Source of the DNA: Actinomycetota bacterium
GTDB taxonomy: Bacteria; Actinomycetota; Thermoleophilia; Solirubrobacterales; 70-9
DNA length: 7,234 bases
NCBI GenBank assembly: GCA_005884305.1
Contig: VAYL01000063.1
Span: 1-7,234 of the forward strand
Direction of reading: 5' to 3'
Every line of letters starts with the position of its first letter. Positions within the stretch are counted from its first letter, which is position 1. The position numbers were made by a program, and so were the translations under genes. The notes beneath the pieces were generated by a model that did no database searches, was not told the origin of the DNA, and saw only the letters and a program-made list of their open reading frames with translations. Below are positions 1 through 5,377 of the stretch, piece by piece.

Positions 1-141
1 GAGGCCCGGCGGCAGGTCCAGGTCGCGGTCGAGCCTCACGTCCGGCGGGGTCTGCTCGAAAAGCTCGTCGATCGACGCCGCACCCATCGCGTCGAGCATC
101 GCGCGGCGGTCGGCATCCGTGGCTGACGTGTAGCGGCGCAT
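1..141 (-). CDS. gcvPA: Glycine dehydrogenase (decarboxylating) subunit 1, N-terminal fragment cut by the window edge
   Basis: The 47 codons from the ATG at 141 to the window edge are open, and the protein begins MRRYTSATDADRRAMLDAMG, followed by an ASIDELFEQ stretch and a DLDLPPGL stretch. This is the usual opening of the GcvPA family (start MRY, then T-D-x-D-R-x-x-M-L, then S-I-D-E-L-F, then L-x-L-P). GcvPA is the N-terminal half of the PLP-dependent P-protein, which decarboxylates glycine and passes the aminomethyl group to the lipoyl arm of GcvH. The two-subunit form needs a gcvPB partner, expected just beyond position 1. It lies 71 bp after gcvH, and that gap is filled by a palindromic repeat. 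No Shine-Dalgarno sequence is visible before the start. The identification rests on family recognition of a short N-terminus plus the gcvT-gcvH context. About 400 residues are missing. Confidence 0.85.
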   Translation of the reverse strand, partial: MRRYTSATDADRRAMLDAMGAASIDELFEQTPPDVRLDRDLDLPPGL

Positions 142-147
142 ATCGCC

Positions 148-212
148 GAGCAGGTAGCAGGGAGCACGTAGAAGATGCTAGTCACGGCGCCGGGCCTCAC
201 CTCTACCTGCTC
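148..212. repeat. Palindromic heptad-repeat element, copy A (gcvH-gcvPA gap)
   Basis: A perfect 10-base inverted repeat, GAGCAGGTAG at 148-157 and CTACCTGCTC at 203-212, encloses a 45-base spacer. The left arm runs on as a 16-base string, AGCAGGTAGCAGGGAG (149-164), identical to 5321-5336 in copy B. The right side shares CTCTACCTGCT (201-211) with 5353-5363. The right arm abuts the gcvH stop codon and the left arm ends 6 bases before the gcvPA start, so the element fills almost the whole gap. The spacer also contains an 8-base palindrome, CGGCGCCG, at 185-192. There is no T-run to suggest an intrinsic terminator. Its function is unknown; it could be a REP-like or miniature mobile element, or an mRNA processing or stabilising hairpin. 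Confidence 0.7.
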
Positions 213-605
213 CTACTCGTCCTCCAGGAGCTTGCGGTAGGCGGCCGCGTCCATCAGCTCGTCGACCTCGGATGCGTTCGAGAGCTTCACGCGGACGAGC
301 CAGCCGTCGCCGTAGGGGTCCTCGTTGATGAGCTCGGGCTTGTCGGCGATCGCGTCGTTGACCGCGGTGATCTCGCCCGAGAGTGGCGCGTATACGTCCG
401 AGACCGCCTTCACCGACTCCACCTCCGCATAGGAGGAATCCTTGGTGACGTCCGCGCCGACCTCGGGAGGCTCGTAGAAGACGACCTCGCCCAGCGCGTC
501 CTGGGCGTACCAGGTGACGCCGAACGTCGCCTCCTCCCCATCCACTCGCGCCCAGTCGTGCTCGGGGTGGTAGCGCAGCTCCTCGGGATAGCTCTCCTCG
601 GCCAT
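213..605 (-). CDS. gcvH: Glycine cleavage system H protein (lipoyl carrier)
   Basis: This 130-residue protein has the normal GcvH length. It carries the aminomethyl intermediate on a lipoyl-lysine arm, shuttling between the P, T and L proteins in the cytoplasm. The lipoylation motif is ESVKAVSD with Lys66 as the modified residue. It is preceded by the conserved YAQDALGEVVF stretch (33-43) and followed by YAPLSGEI (72-79) and NEDPYGDGWL (about 94-103). The reading frame stays open 61 codons further upstream inside gcvT, but homology begins at MAEESYPEEL, so I chose the ATG at 603-605. A Shine-Dalgarno sequence (AAAGGAGA) lies in the last codons of gcvT and supports this start. The gap to gcvT is 7 bases, which indicates tight co-translation. 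The stop TAG (213-215) directly abuts the palindromic repeat. Confidence 0.97.
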   Translation of the reverse strand: MAEESYPEELRYHPEHDWARVDGEEATFGVTWYAQDALGEVVFYEPPEVGADVTKDSSYAEVESVKAVSDVYAPLSGEITAVNDAIADKPELINEDPYGDGWLVRVKLSNASEVDELMDAAAYRKLLEDE

Positions 606-612
606 GTGCTGT

Positions 613-1698
613 CTACGTCTCCTTTCGGTAGAGGGGTTTCGATTCGATGCGGGCGGCGCGTCGCTTGCCGCGGACGTCGATCTCGATCTCCGTGCCCGGC
701 TCGGCGAGCTCCGCGGCGACGTATGCCATCCCGATCCCCGCGTCCAGACACGGCGACAGCGTCCCGCTCGTGACGACGCCCACCTCACGGTCGCCGCTGA
801 TCACGGTGTTCCCCTGGCGCGGGATTCCGGGCCCCGTGAGGACGAACGGCGCCAGCTTCTGCTCGGTGCCCGTCTCGCGTGCGGACGCGACCGCCTCGGC
901 CCCGATGAAGCCCGTGGCCTCCTTGCAGCACCAGCCGAGGCCGGCCTCGATCGCGTTGCGGCTGGTGTCCATGTCGTTGCCGTAAAGGTGAAAGCAAACC
1001 TCCATGCGCAGGGTGTCGCGCGCTCCCAGTCCCGCCAGCTGCGCGCCGGCGTCGAGCAGCGCGGTCCACACGGCTGACGCATCGTCCGGCGGCATCAGGA
1101 GCTCAACGCCGTCCTCGCCCGTGTAGCCGGTGCCGCAGACGAGCGCATCGGCGCCGGTCACCTCGAGCTGCGCCGTTCGCATGCGATTGGGAAGCTCGCC
1201 GGTGGCGAGGCCCTCGACGATCCCGCGCGCCTCCGGCCCCTGGACCGCCAGCATCGCGTAGCGGTCGATCGAGTCGGCGACCTCGGCGTCGAAGTCACCC
1301 GCGTGCTCGGCGAACCACCCGAAGTCGCGGTCGTGGTTGGCGGCGTTGGTGACCGTCAGGTAGCGATCCTCGTCGAGGCGGTACGTAAAGAGGTCGTCGA
1401 GGATGCCCCCGTCATCGCGGCAGAGGACCGAGTACTGGGCGCCGCCGACGTCGATCTTCGAGACGTCGTTGGAGAGCAGTCGCTGGAGCAGGTCGGCGGC
1501 CTGCGGGCCCGAGGTCTCGATCTCACCCATGTGCGAGACGTCGAAAACGCCGCAGGATGTGCGCACGGCGATGTGCTCCTGCCGCACCCCTTCGTAGGAG
1601 ACGGGCATCTCCCAGCCGGCGAACGGAACGAGCTTGGCACCGGCCGCCGCGTGCGCCTCGTACAGGGAAGTTCGCTTGAGCGCCGCCGTGGCCTCCAC
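613..1698 (-). CDS. gcvT: Aminomethyltransferase, glycine cleavage T protein
   Basis: This 361-residue protein transfers the methylene group from aminomethyl-GcvH to tetrahydrofolate and releases ammonia. It has the family opening KRTSLYEAH, then LVPFAGWEMPVSY (23-35), VFDVSHMGEI (51-60), GGILDDL (97-103) with the conserved acidic pair near the folate site, and the VTNAANHDRDF stretch (116-126). GTGYTGEDGVEL (189-200), LGARDTLRMEV (224-234) and the C-terminal barrel motif TSGTLSP (310-316) follow. Where many homologues read R-x-E-A-G-L, this one has RMEVCFHLYGND, then IEAGLGW. The start is a GTG at 1698. Only a short GGAG lies 2 bases before it, with a G-run a little further back, so ribosome binding looks weak. 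The gene follows DUF427 by 9 bases and precedes gcvH by 7, so the three are almost certainly co-transcribed. Confidence 0.97.
   Translation of the reverse strand: MEATAALKRTSLYEAHAAAGAKLVPFAGWEMPVSYEGVRQEHIAVRTSCGVFDVSHMGEIETSGPQAADLLQRLLSNDVSKIDVGGAQYSVLCRDDGGILDDLFTYRLDEDRYLTVTNAANHDRDFGWFAEHAGDFDAEVADSIDRYAMLAVQGPEARGIVEGLATGELPNRMRTAQLEVTGADALVCGTGYTGEDGVELLMPPDDASAVWTALLDAGAQLAGLGARDTLRMEVCFHLYGNDMDTSRNAIEAGLGWCCKEATGFIGAEAVASARETGTEQKLAPFVLTGPGIPRQGNTVISGDREVGVVTSGTLSPCLDAGIGMAYVAAELAEPGTEIEIDVRGKRRAARIESKPLYRKET
618..625 (-). promoter_or_regulatory. Ribosome binding site of gcvH inside the gcvT 3' end
   Basis: On the minus strand AAAGGAGA precedes the gcvH ATG with 12 bases between them, slightly longer than usual. 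It overlaps the final Arg-Lys-Glu codons of gcvT. This placement suggests coupled translation and rules out the much longer upstream in-frame extension of gcvH. Confidence 0.65.
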
Positions 1699-1707
1699 GG
1701 CTCCAGG

Positions 1708-2133
1708 CTACCCCCGTTTGCCGTGTGCGGACTCACCGGCCCCGGCCTGTGACCACGGGGTCTCGGGCCGGTCCTGCCGCTCGCCGTCGACGATCACGTC
1801 CACTCGCTCGTCATAGAAGGCGACGAGACCGCGGATGGGCTCCACGTCGGGGAGCGGGTCCGGATAGCTCCAGGCCACGTCCTCATGAATCAGGCCGTCG
1901 ACGCTGACCGACCAATGCGCCGCCTCGCCCTTGTACGGACAGCGCGTCTTGGTGTCCGTCGGCCCGATGAGCTCCGCCTCGACGTCCTCGGTGGGCAGGT
2001 AATAGCGATCGGGGAGTCCGGTCTCGGACAGCACCAGCGGTTGGTCGCTCTCCGCCACCATCGTGCCGTCGAGCTCGACGCGCACCTTACGTGAGCTGGG
2101 CCGGACATCGACGCGGTGACCGTGGCGTGCCAT
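1708..2133 (-). CDS. DUF427 domain protein of unknown function
   Basis: The 141-residue product matches the DUF427 family. Recognisable parts are the strand-rich core VRVELDGTMVAES (18-30), the LSETGLPDRYYLP stretch (35-47), a TKTRCPYKGEA motif (61-71), then WSV, DVAWSYPDPLP (85-95) and GLVAFYDERVDV (102-113). The protein is small and probably cytoplasmic, with no signal peptide or membrane segment. No biochemical role is established for the family, and I infer none beyond a possible link with one-carbon or glycine metabolism from its position 9 bases before gcvT. The tail after residue about 123 is polar and probably disordered. The start could be the GTG at 2136 or the ATG at 2133. An in-frame TAG lies just before the GTG, so no longer form is possible. 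No properly spaced Shine-Dalgarno sequence is present. It starts 35 bases after the ftsZ stop. Confidence 0.88.
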   Translation of the reverse strand: MARHGHRVDVRPSSRKVRVELDGTMVAESDQPLVLSETGLPDRYYLPTEDVEAELIGPTDTKTRCPYKGEAAHWSVSVDGLIHEDVAWSYPDPLPDVEPIRGLVAFYDERVDVIVDGERQDRPETPWSQAGAGESAHGKRG

Positions 2134-2168
2134 CACCTACATGATGACTGCCCGGATGTCCGAAGTGA

Positions 2169-3254
2169 TTAGCGCCCGCGGAGGAAGTCGGGAACGTCGA
2201 TGTCGCCCTCGGAGACCTGGAGCTCGCGGCGCTCGCGGTCGCCCAGGCCGCTGACGCCGCGCCGCCGGGCGCGGTCGCGGACCTGGATCGGGCGGCGGGC
2301 CAGAGTCTCGAAGCCCTCGAAACCGGTGGCGATCACCGTCACGCGGACCTCGTCGCCCATCGTGGGGTCGATGACGGTCCCGAAGATGATGTTCGCGCCC
2401 TTGTCGGCACTGGAGACGACGATGTCAGCCGCCTCGTGGACCTCGAAGAGGTTCAGATCCTCGGAGCCGGTGAAGTTGAGGAGCATTCCGGTCGCGCCCT
2501 CGATCGACTCCTCCATGAGCGGAGACGACACGGCCATCTTCGCCGCCTCGGCCGCGCGGTTCTCGCCGGATGCCGAGCCGACGCCCATCATCGCCGAACC
2601 CGCCTCCGACATGACGGCGCGGACGTCCGCGAAGTCGAGGTTGATTTGGCCGGGCGTCGTGATCAGGTCGGTGATGCCCTGGACGCCCTGTCGGAGGATG
2701 TCGTCGGCCATCCGGAACGCCTCGCTGATTGAGGTGCGCCGCTCCACCACCTCGAGCAGCTTCTGGTTCGGGACGACGATCAGTGTGTCGACCTGGGAGC
2801 GGAGCTTGTCGACCCCGTCCAGCGCCTGCTGCATCCGCCGGCCGCCTTCGAACTCAAACGGCTTCGTGACGACCCCGACGGTCAGCGCGCCGATCTCCTC
2901 CTTGGCGATCTCGGCGATGATCGGGGCGGCGCCGGTTCCGGTTCCGCCGCCCTCGCCCGCGGTTACGAAGACCATGTCAGCGCCCTTCAGCGCCTCCTTC
3001 ACCTCGTCGCGGCTCTCGGCCGCGGCTCCGGCTCCGATCTCGGGGTTCGCGCCGGCGCCGAGGCCCTTGGTGAGCTCGTGGCCGATCGAAAGCTTGATGT
3101 CGGCCTCGCATGCCTGCAGCGCCTGGACGTCGGTGTTGATGGCGATGAACTCGACGCCGCGAAGGCCGGCATCGACCATCCGGCTAACCGCGTTGGTGCC
3201 ACCACCGCCTGCGCCGACGACCTTGATGACCGCGAGATACGAGGATTCGACCAT
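2169..3254 (-). CDS. ftsZ: Cell division GTPase FtsZ
   Basis: FtsZ is the tubulin-like GTPase that polymerises at mid-cell into the Z-ring. The 361-residue protein has the N-terminal nucleotide loop GAGGGGTNA (14-22), the tubulin signature GGGTGTG (102-108), and the T7 synergy loop NLDFADVR (205-212) with catalytic Asp207 and Asp210. The globular part ends near residue 312 with VTVIATGF. After it comes a short, arginine-rich linker of about 38 residues, then the C-terminal peptide [11 protein letters not shown] (351-361), the usual docking site for membrane tethers such as SepF. No ftsA is next to it, as in other actinobacteria. The ATG at 3254 has AAGG 8 bases upstream, with GGGAG a little further back. 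The 226-bp upstream gap carries a candidate promoter. The downstream neighbour is DUF427 rather than the pgeF, yggS and sepF genes common in other actinobacteria. Confidence 0.99.
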   Translation of the reverse strand: MVESSYLAVIKVVGAGGGGTNAVSRMVDAGLRGVEFIAINTDVQALQACEADIKLSIGHELTKGLGAGANPEIGAGAAAESRDEVKEALKGADMVFVTAGEGGGTGTGAAPIIAEIAKEEIGALTVGVVTKPFEFEGGRRMQQALDGVDKLRSQVDTLIVVPNQKLLEVVERRTSISEAFRMADDILRQGVQGITDLITTPGQINLDFADVRAVMSEAGSAMMGVGSASGENRAAEAAKMAVSSPLMEESIEGATGMLLNFTGSEDLNLFEVHEAADIVVSSADKGANIIFGTVIDPTMGDEVRVTVIATGFEGFETLARRPIQVRDRARRRGVSGLGDRERRELQVSEGDIDVPDFLRGR

Positions 3255-3300
3255 GGCTTGCGCCTTCTTCTCCCGTTGTCTGACCCGTCGAGGCTAAAGG

Positions 3301-3327
3301 GCAAGTTGAGCGTTTCCGCTCGTTTGC
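3301..3327 (-). promoter_or_regulatory. GNRA-capped hairpin in the predicted ftsZ leader
   Basis: Read as minus-strand RNA, GAGCG (3321-3317), loop GAAA (3316-3313) and CGCUC (3312-3308) form a 5-bp stem with a GAAA tetraloop. It is extended by GCAA (3327-3324) pairing with UUGC (3304-3301) across a 2 x 3 internal loop. It lies between the predicted transcription start (near 3339) and the ftsZ ribosome binding site. An alternative pairing, UUGAG (3335-3331) with CUCAA (3310-3306), would compete with it. No U-run follows, so it is not an intrinsic terminator. It could affect mRNA stability or translation, but no role is shown. Confidence 0.45.
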
Positions 3328-3345
3328 AGCCTCAAGCGTTACACG

Positions 3346-3374
3346 AAGGTAAGGCATTGCCGATTCCGTGTCAA
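3346..3374 (-). promoter_or_regulatory. Candidate housekeeping-sigma promoter of ftsZ
   Basis: The minus strand has a perfect -35 box TTGACA (plus positions 3369-3374), a 17-base spacer, and a -10 box TACCTT (3346-3351), which fits the loose actinobacterial TAnnnT. Transcription would start near 3339, giving a leader of about 85 bases. A dedicated ftsZ promoter in the ftsQ-ftsZ gap is common in actinobacteria. This is the best promoter-like string I found in the gaps, but it has not been tested against chance occurrence. Confidence 0.55.
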
Positions 3375-3403
3375 CGCATGCTGAAAGTAGCAGCACGGAA
3401 TCG
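3361..3403. repeat. Perfect 10-bp inverted repeat overlapping the ftsZ -35 region
   Basis: CGATTCCGTG (3361-3370) and CACGGAATCG (3394-3403) are exact reverse complements, separated by 23 bases. The arm nearer ftsZ overlaps two bases of the TTGACA box and extends into the promoter spacer. The other arm lies just upstream of the -35 box. The arms are about 33 bases apart centre to centre, roughly three helical turns, which would suit a looped or cooperative repressor or activator site. A smaller stem, CGTGCTG with CAGCATG (7-base loop), is nested in it and would compete if the region were transcribed from upstream. Confidence 0.5.
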
Positions 3404-3454
3404 TGCAAAACGCAGACTCTCGAGCGCGGGTCGAGGGTTTACGCTTTTCGGCGA

Positions 3455-3475
3455 CTCTCAGGTACGGGTTGAGAG
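3455..3475 (-). repeat. Small inverted repeat just after ftsQ
   Basis: On the minus strand CTCTCA and TGAGAG form a 6-bp stem with a 9-base loop, starting 5 bases after the ftsQ stop. A second small stem, CTCGA with TCGAG and a 7-base loop, lies at 3419-3435. Neither is followed by a T-run, so they are at best weak attenuators or processing sites. With the promoter, the 10-bp inverted repeat and the leader hairpin, they account for most of the structure I can see in the 3255-3480 gap. Confidence 0.3.
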
Positions 3476-3480
3476 CGGCC

Positions 3481-4332
3481 TCAGCCGCCGATCGCGGGGC
3501 GCGTGGGGACCTCCACGTCCACGTATTGGAGTGTCGTGACCTTGGGATCGGCCAATACGGCGGCCGCGGCCGCCCACTTCGCCCTTCCCTTCGACGCGGT
3601 GCCGAAGCGGACATCGATGCCGCCCTTGAGCGTGGCGACGATGCCGTAGTCGCTTGTGGTGGTGACGCCCTCGATCAGGGGCCGCAGCGGGTCTGGCGCC
3701 ATCCCCAGTACCCGTGTCTCGTCGAGCGCGGTGCCGCCGAGTCTCCCGGCGTCCGGAATCTGATCGACGTGAATCGTTGGCAGGCTGAGCCCGTCCAGGG
3801 TGAGCCCCGGCAGGAGCGAGCCATCCGAGGCGACCGCCACCTGTCGATCGCCGTCGCTTGCGATGAGGACGGGCCGCCGCTCAGCGACCTCGACCGTGAG
3901 GCCGTGCGGGAAGTCGGGATGAGCCGTCACCGACGCGACGGCCGGGAACCCGTTCACGGCGCTCGCGAGCTTCGATGCGTCTACGTCCAGAGTCGACATC
4001 CCCTGCGCTGCCTGGGTCACCGCCGAGGTGATCTGCTCTCGGTCGCTCGAGCTCACGCCCTCCACCTTGACGTTCTCGACGGCCACGAACGAGGAGTGGC
4101 GAAACCAGGCGAAGTACGTGATGGCGAGTGCGCCGGCCGTGATCGCCGCCACCAGCACCCACAGCCGCCAGGCGGACAGCGAGAGGATCGTGATCCGGCG
4201 AGTGCGAGCGGCCGGCCTCCGCCGGGTGGCGTTCCGCGGCGTCGCCGTCTTTGGCCTTCGGGGCGGCGCGCCACGGGACGAGCGGGCACTGGCGCGCCGC
4301 TTGCCCGCGGCCGTTGCGGCGGGAGTGCTCAC
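3481..4332 (-). CDS. ftsQ: Cell division protein FtsQ (POTRA-domain divisome scaffold)
   Basis: This 283-residue bitopic membrane protein fits FtsQ/DivIB, which links early and late divisome components and recruits FtsB and FtsL. Residues 1-46 are a cytoplasmic tail very rich in Arg, Lys, Ala and Pro. One transmembrane helix spans about 57-77 (WVLVAAITAGALAITYFAWF region). The extracytoplasmic POTRA domain follows from about 82 to 154 (FVAVENVKVEGV at the start, LTVEVAERRPV at the end), including the F-P-x-V-x-S-V turn at 129-135. The C-terminal beta domain runs from about 155, with LKGGIDVRFG (235-244) and the K-W-A-A-A helix near 252. Position between murB and ftsZ supports the call. The GTG start is unusual: GGAGGT directly touches it with no spacer. 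No alternative in-frame ATG or GTG appears nearby. Confidence 0.95.
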   Translation of the reverse strand: MSTPAATAAGKRRASARSSRGAPPRRPKTATPRNATRRRPAARTRRITILSLSAWRLWVLVAAITAGALAITYFAWFRHSSFVAVENVKVEGVSSSDREQITSAVTQAAQGMSTLDVDASKLASAVNGFPAVASVTAHPDFPHGLTVEVAERRPVLIASDGDRQVAVASDGSLLPGLTLDGLSLPTIHVDQIPDAGRLGGTALDETRVLGMAPDPLRPLIEGVTTTSDYGIVATLKGGIDVRFGTASKGRAKWAAAAAVLADPKVTTLQYVDVEVPTRPAIGG

Positions 4333-4338
4333 ACCTCC
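4333..4338 (-). promoter_or_regulatory. Shine-Dalgarno of ftsQ with no spacer
   Basis: The minus strand reads GGAGGT immediately followed by the GTG start codon at 4332. A full-strength Shine-Dalgarno normally needs about 5 to 9 bases of spacing. An ATG at 4341-4339 just upstream hits a TGA after two codons and cannot be the start. Either initiation is inefficient here or the true start is a non-standard codon slightly downstream. Confidence 0.4.
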
Positions 4339-4353
4339 ATATTCGCGCCCACC

Positions 4354-4367
4354 CAGGACGTGTCCTG
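4354..4367. repeat. Short palindrome in the murB-ftsQ gap
   Basis: CAGGAC and GTCCTG surround a 2-base centre, making a nearly perfect 14-bp palindrome in the 52-bp gap between the murB stop and the ftsQ start. As RNA it could form a 5-bp stem with a 4-base loop. No T-run follows. It could be an operator half-site pair or chance. Confidence 0.25.
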
Positions 4368-4384
4368 CCCGGGAGTCGTTCAGC

Positions 4385-5308
4385 TCACGCGGTGTCGAGC
4401 TCCCAACCGTCGGGCCAGCTGACGTCGCCGAGAAGCTGCACCTCGGGCTCGAGCACGACGCCGAAGCGCTCGTGGACCCGGCGGCGGCCGTCCGCCATCA
4501 GGGCGAGGACGTCGGCGGTGGTCGCGTCGCCGGCGTTCTCGACGAAGTTTGCGTGCTTGTCCGAGAAGCGGGCGCCGCCGACTTGCAGGCCCCGGCAGCC
4601 CGCGGCCTCCAGCAGCTGCCCGGCCGTGCGACCTCCGGCGCGCTCGTCGTCGTCGGGGTTCTTGAAGGTGGAGCCGAAGGTCTTGATCCCGGACGGCTGG
4701 GCCTCCCGCCGCTGGTCGCGCATACCCGCAAGCGTCGCCTTGATCTCGTCGACATCGCCCTCGGCGAGCTGGAACGAGGCTCGGGAGACCACCTCGCCCG
4801 GTTTCAGGTTGGAGCGCCGGTAGGCGAAGCCGAGCTGGTCCGGCTCCCGGCGCTCGGCCCCCGCCGCCGTGCAGACGTCGACCCACTCGAGCACCCGGCC
4901 GAGCTCGCCACCGTAGGCGTTCGCGTTCATCCGCACGGCGCCCCCAACGGTTCCGGGGATGTTGATCCCGAACTCGAGGCCCGTCAGCCCCCACCGGGCC
5001 ACCTTCGCGGTCGCCGACGGAAGCCGGGCGCCACCTCCGCAGACGACGCGGGTGCCCTCGCGCTCGACGGACGCGAGATCCCCATCCAGCTTCAGCACCA
5101 GACCGCGGAATCCATCGTCCGAGATCAGCAGGTTCGAGCCCGAGCCGACGACCCCGATGTCGATTTCCTCTCCGGCCGCCCAGCTCAGGAGCTCGACGAG
5201 CTCGGCGTCGCTCGCGGGCCGCGCGAAGAGGTCGGCTGGGCCGCCCGCGCGAACCGTGGTCAGGCGCGCGAGCGGAAAATCAGGCTCGACGTTGGCGGGA
5301 GTGTCCAC
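4385..5308 (-). CDS. murB: UDP-N-acetylenolpyruvoylglucosamine reductase MurB
   Basis: MurB is the FAD-dependent cytoplasmic enzyme that reduces UDP-GlcNAc-enolpyruvate with NADPH to UDP-MurNAc. The 307-residue protein shows the opening LARLTTVRAGGPADLF (13-28), the FAD-binding GSGSNLL (55-61), LEFGINIPGTVGGAVRMNA (111-129), YRRSNLKPG (163-171), GSTFKNP (212-218) with the proton-donor Ser213, FSDKHANFVEN (248-258), and a C-terminal EPEVQLLG (287-294) that contains the likely catalytic Glu289. The length is typical of the shorter MurB type. The start is a GTG at 5308, with an in-frame TGA two codons upstream, so it cannot begin earlier. No Shine-Dalgarno is visible because that position is occupied by the palindromic repeat. 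The gap to murC is 46 bases. Confidence 0.97.
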   Translation of the reverse strand: MDTPANVEPDFPLARLTTVRAGGPADLFARPASDAELVELLSWAAGEEIDIGVVGSGSNLLISDDGFRGLVLKLDGDLASVEREGTRVVCGGGARLPSATAKVARWGLTGLEFGINIPGTVGGAVRMNANAYGGELGRVLEWVDVCTAAGAERREPDQLGFAYRRSNLKPGEVVSRASFQLAEGDVDEIKATLAGMRDQRREAQPSGIKTFGSTFKNPDDDERAGGRTAGQLLEAAGCRGLQVGGARFSDKHANFVENAGDATTADVLALMADGRRRVHERFGVVLEPEVQLLGDVSWPDGWELDTA

Positions 5309-5318
5309 GGGTCAGCAT

Positions 5319-5377
5319 GTAGCAGGTAGCAGGGAGAGCATGTACGCGTGTTCTCTACCTGCTACCTGCCACCTGCT
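5319..5377. repeat. Palindromic heptad-repeat element, copy B (murC-murB junction)
   Basis: Left arm GCAGGTAGCAGG (5322-5333) and right arm CCTGCTACCTGC (5358-5369) are a perfect 12-base inverted repeat. GAGA (5334-5337) with TCTC (5352-5355) adds 4 more pairs across a 2-base bulge, leaving a 14-base loop. Two further pairs form outside one mismatch. The right side is three tandem 7-mers (CTACCTG, CTACCTG, CCACCTG), and the left side repeats GTAGCAG twice. The arms share 16- and 11-base exact strings with the element at 148-212. The right arm lies inside the murC coding region and supplies its last codons. The left arm ends 10 bases before the murB start. No T-run follows the stem. Confidence 0.75.

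Noticed and set aside
148..212. CRISPR-like array or intrinsic terminator at the repeat elements
   Set aside because: There are only two distant copies, with no regular spacer-repeat alternation. The stems lack a following T-run, so neither reading fits.
606..788. In-frame N-terminal extension of gcvH by 61 residues
   Set aside because: It lies within gcvT coding sequence and translates to an Arg/Ser-rich string. The ATG at 605 has a Shine-Dalgarno and matches the family start.
2134..2168. Glycine riboswitch before the gcv operon
   Set aside because: The gap after ftsZ is only about 35 bases, too short for a glycine aptamer, and no aptamer-like sequence is visible. A riboswitch further upstream would have to lie within ftsZ.
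2200..3297. Long plus-strand open frame (365 codons) opposite ftsZ
   Set aside because: It is a GC-rich antisense shadow. Its Ser/Pro/Arg-rich translation has no recognisable domain, and the minus strand encodes a textbook FtsZ.
4028..5329. Long plus-strand open frame (433 codons) opposite ftsQ and murB
   Set aside because: It spans two well-supported minus-strand genes and their gap, has biased low-complexity composition and shows no family motif.
5319..5377. Insertion sequence with transposase
   Set aside because: No transposase frame or target-site duplication is seen. The element is about 60 bases, so at most a non-autonomous remnant.
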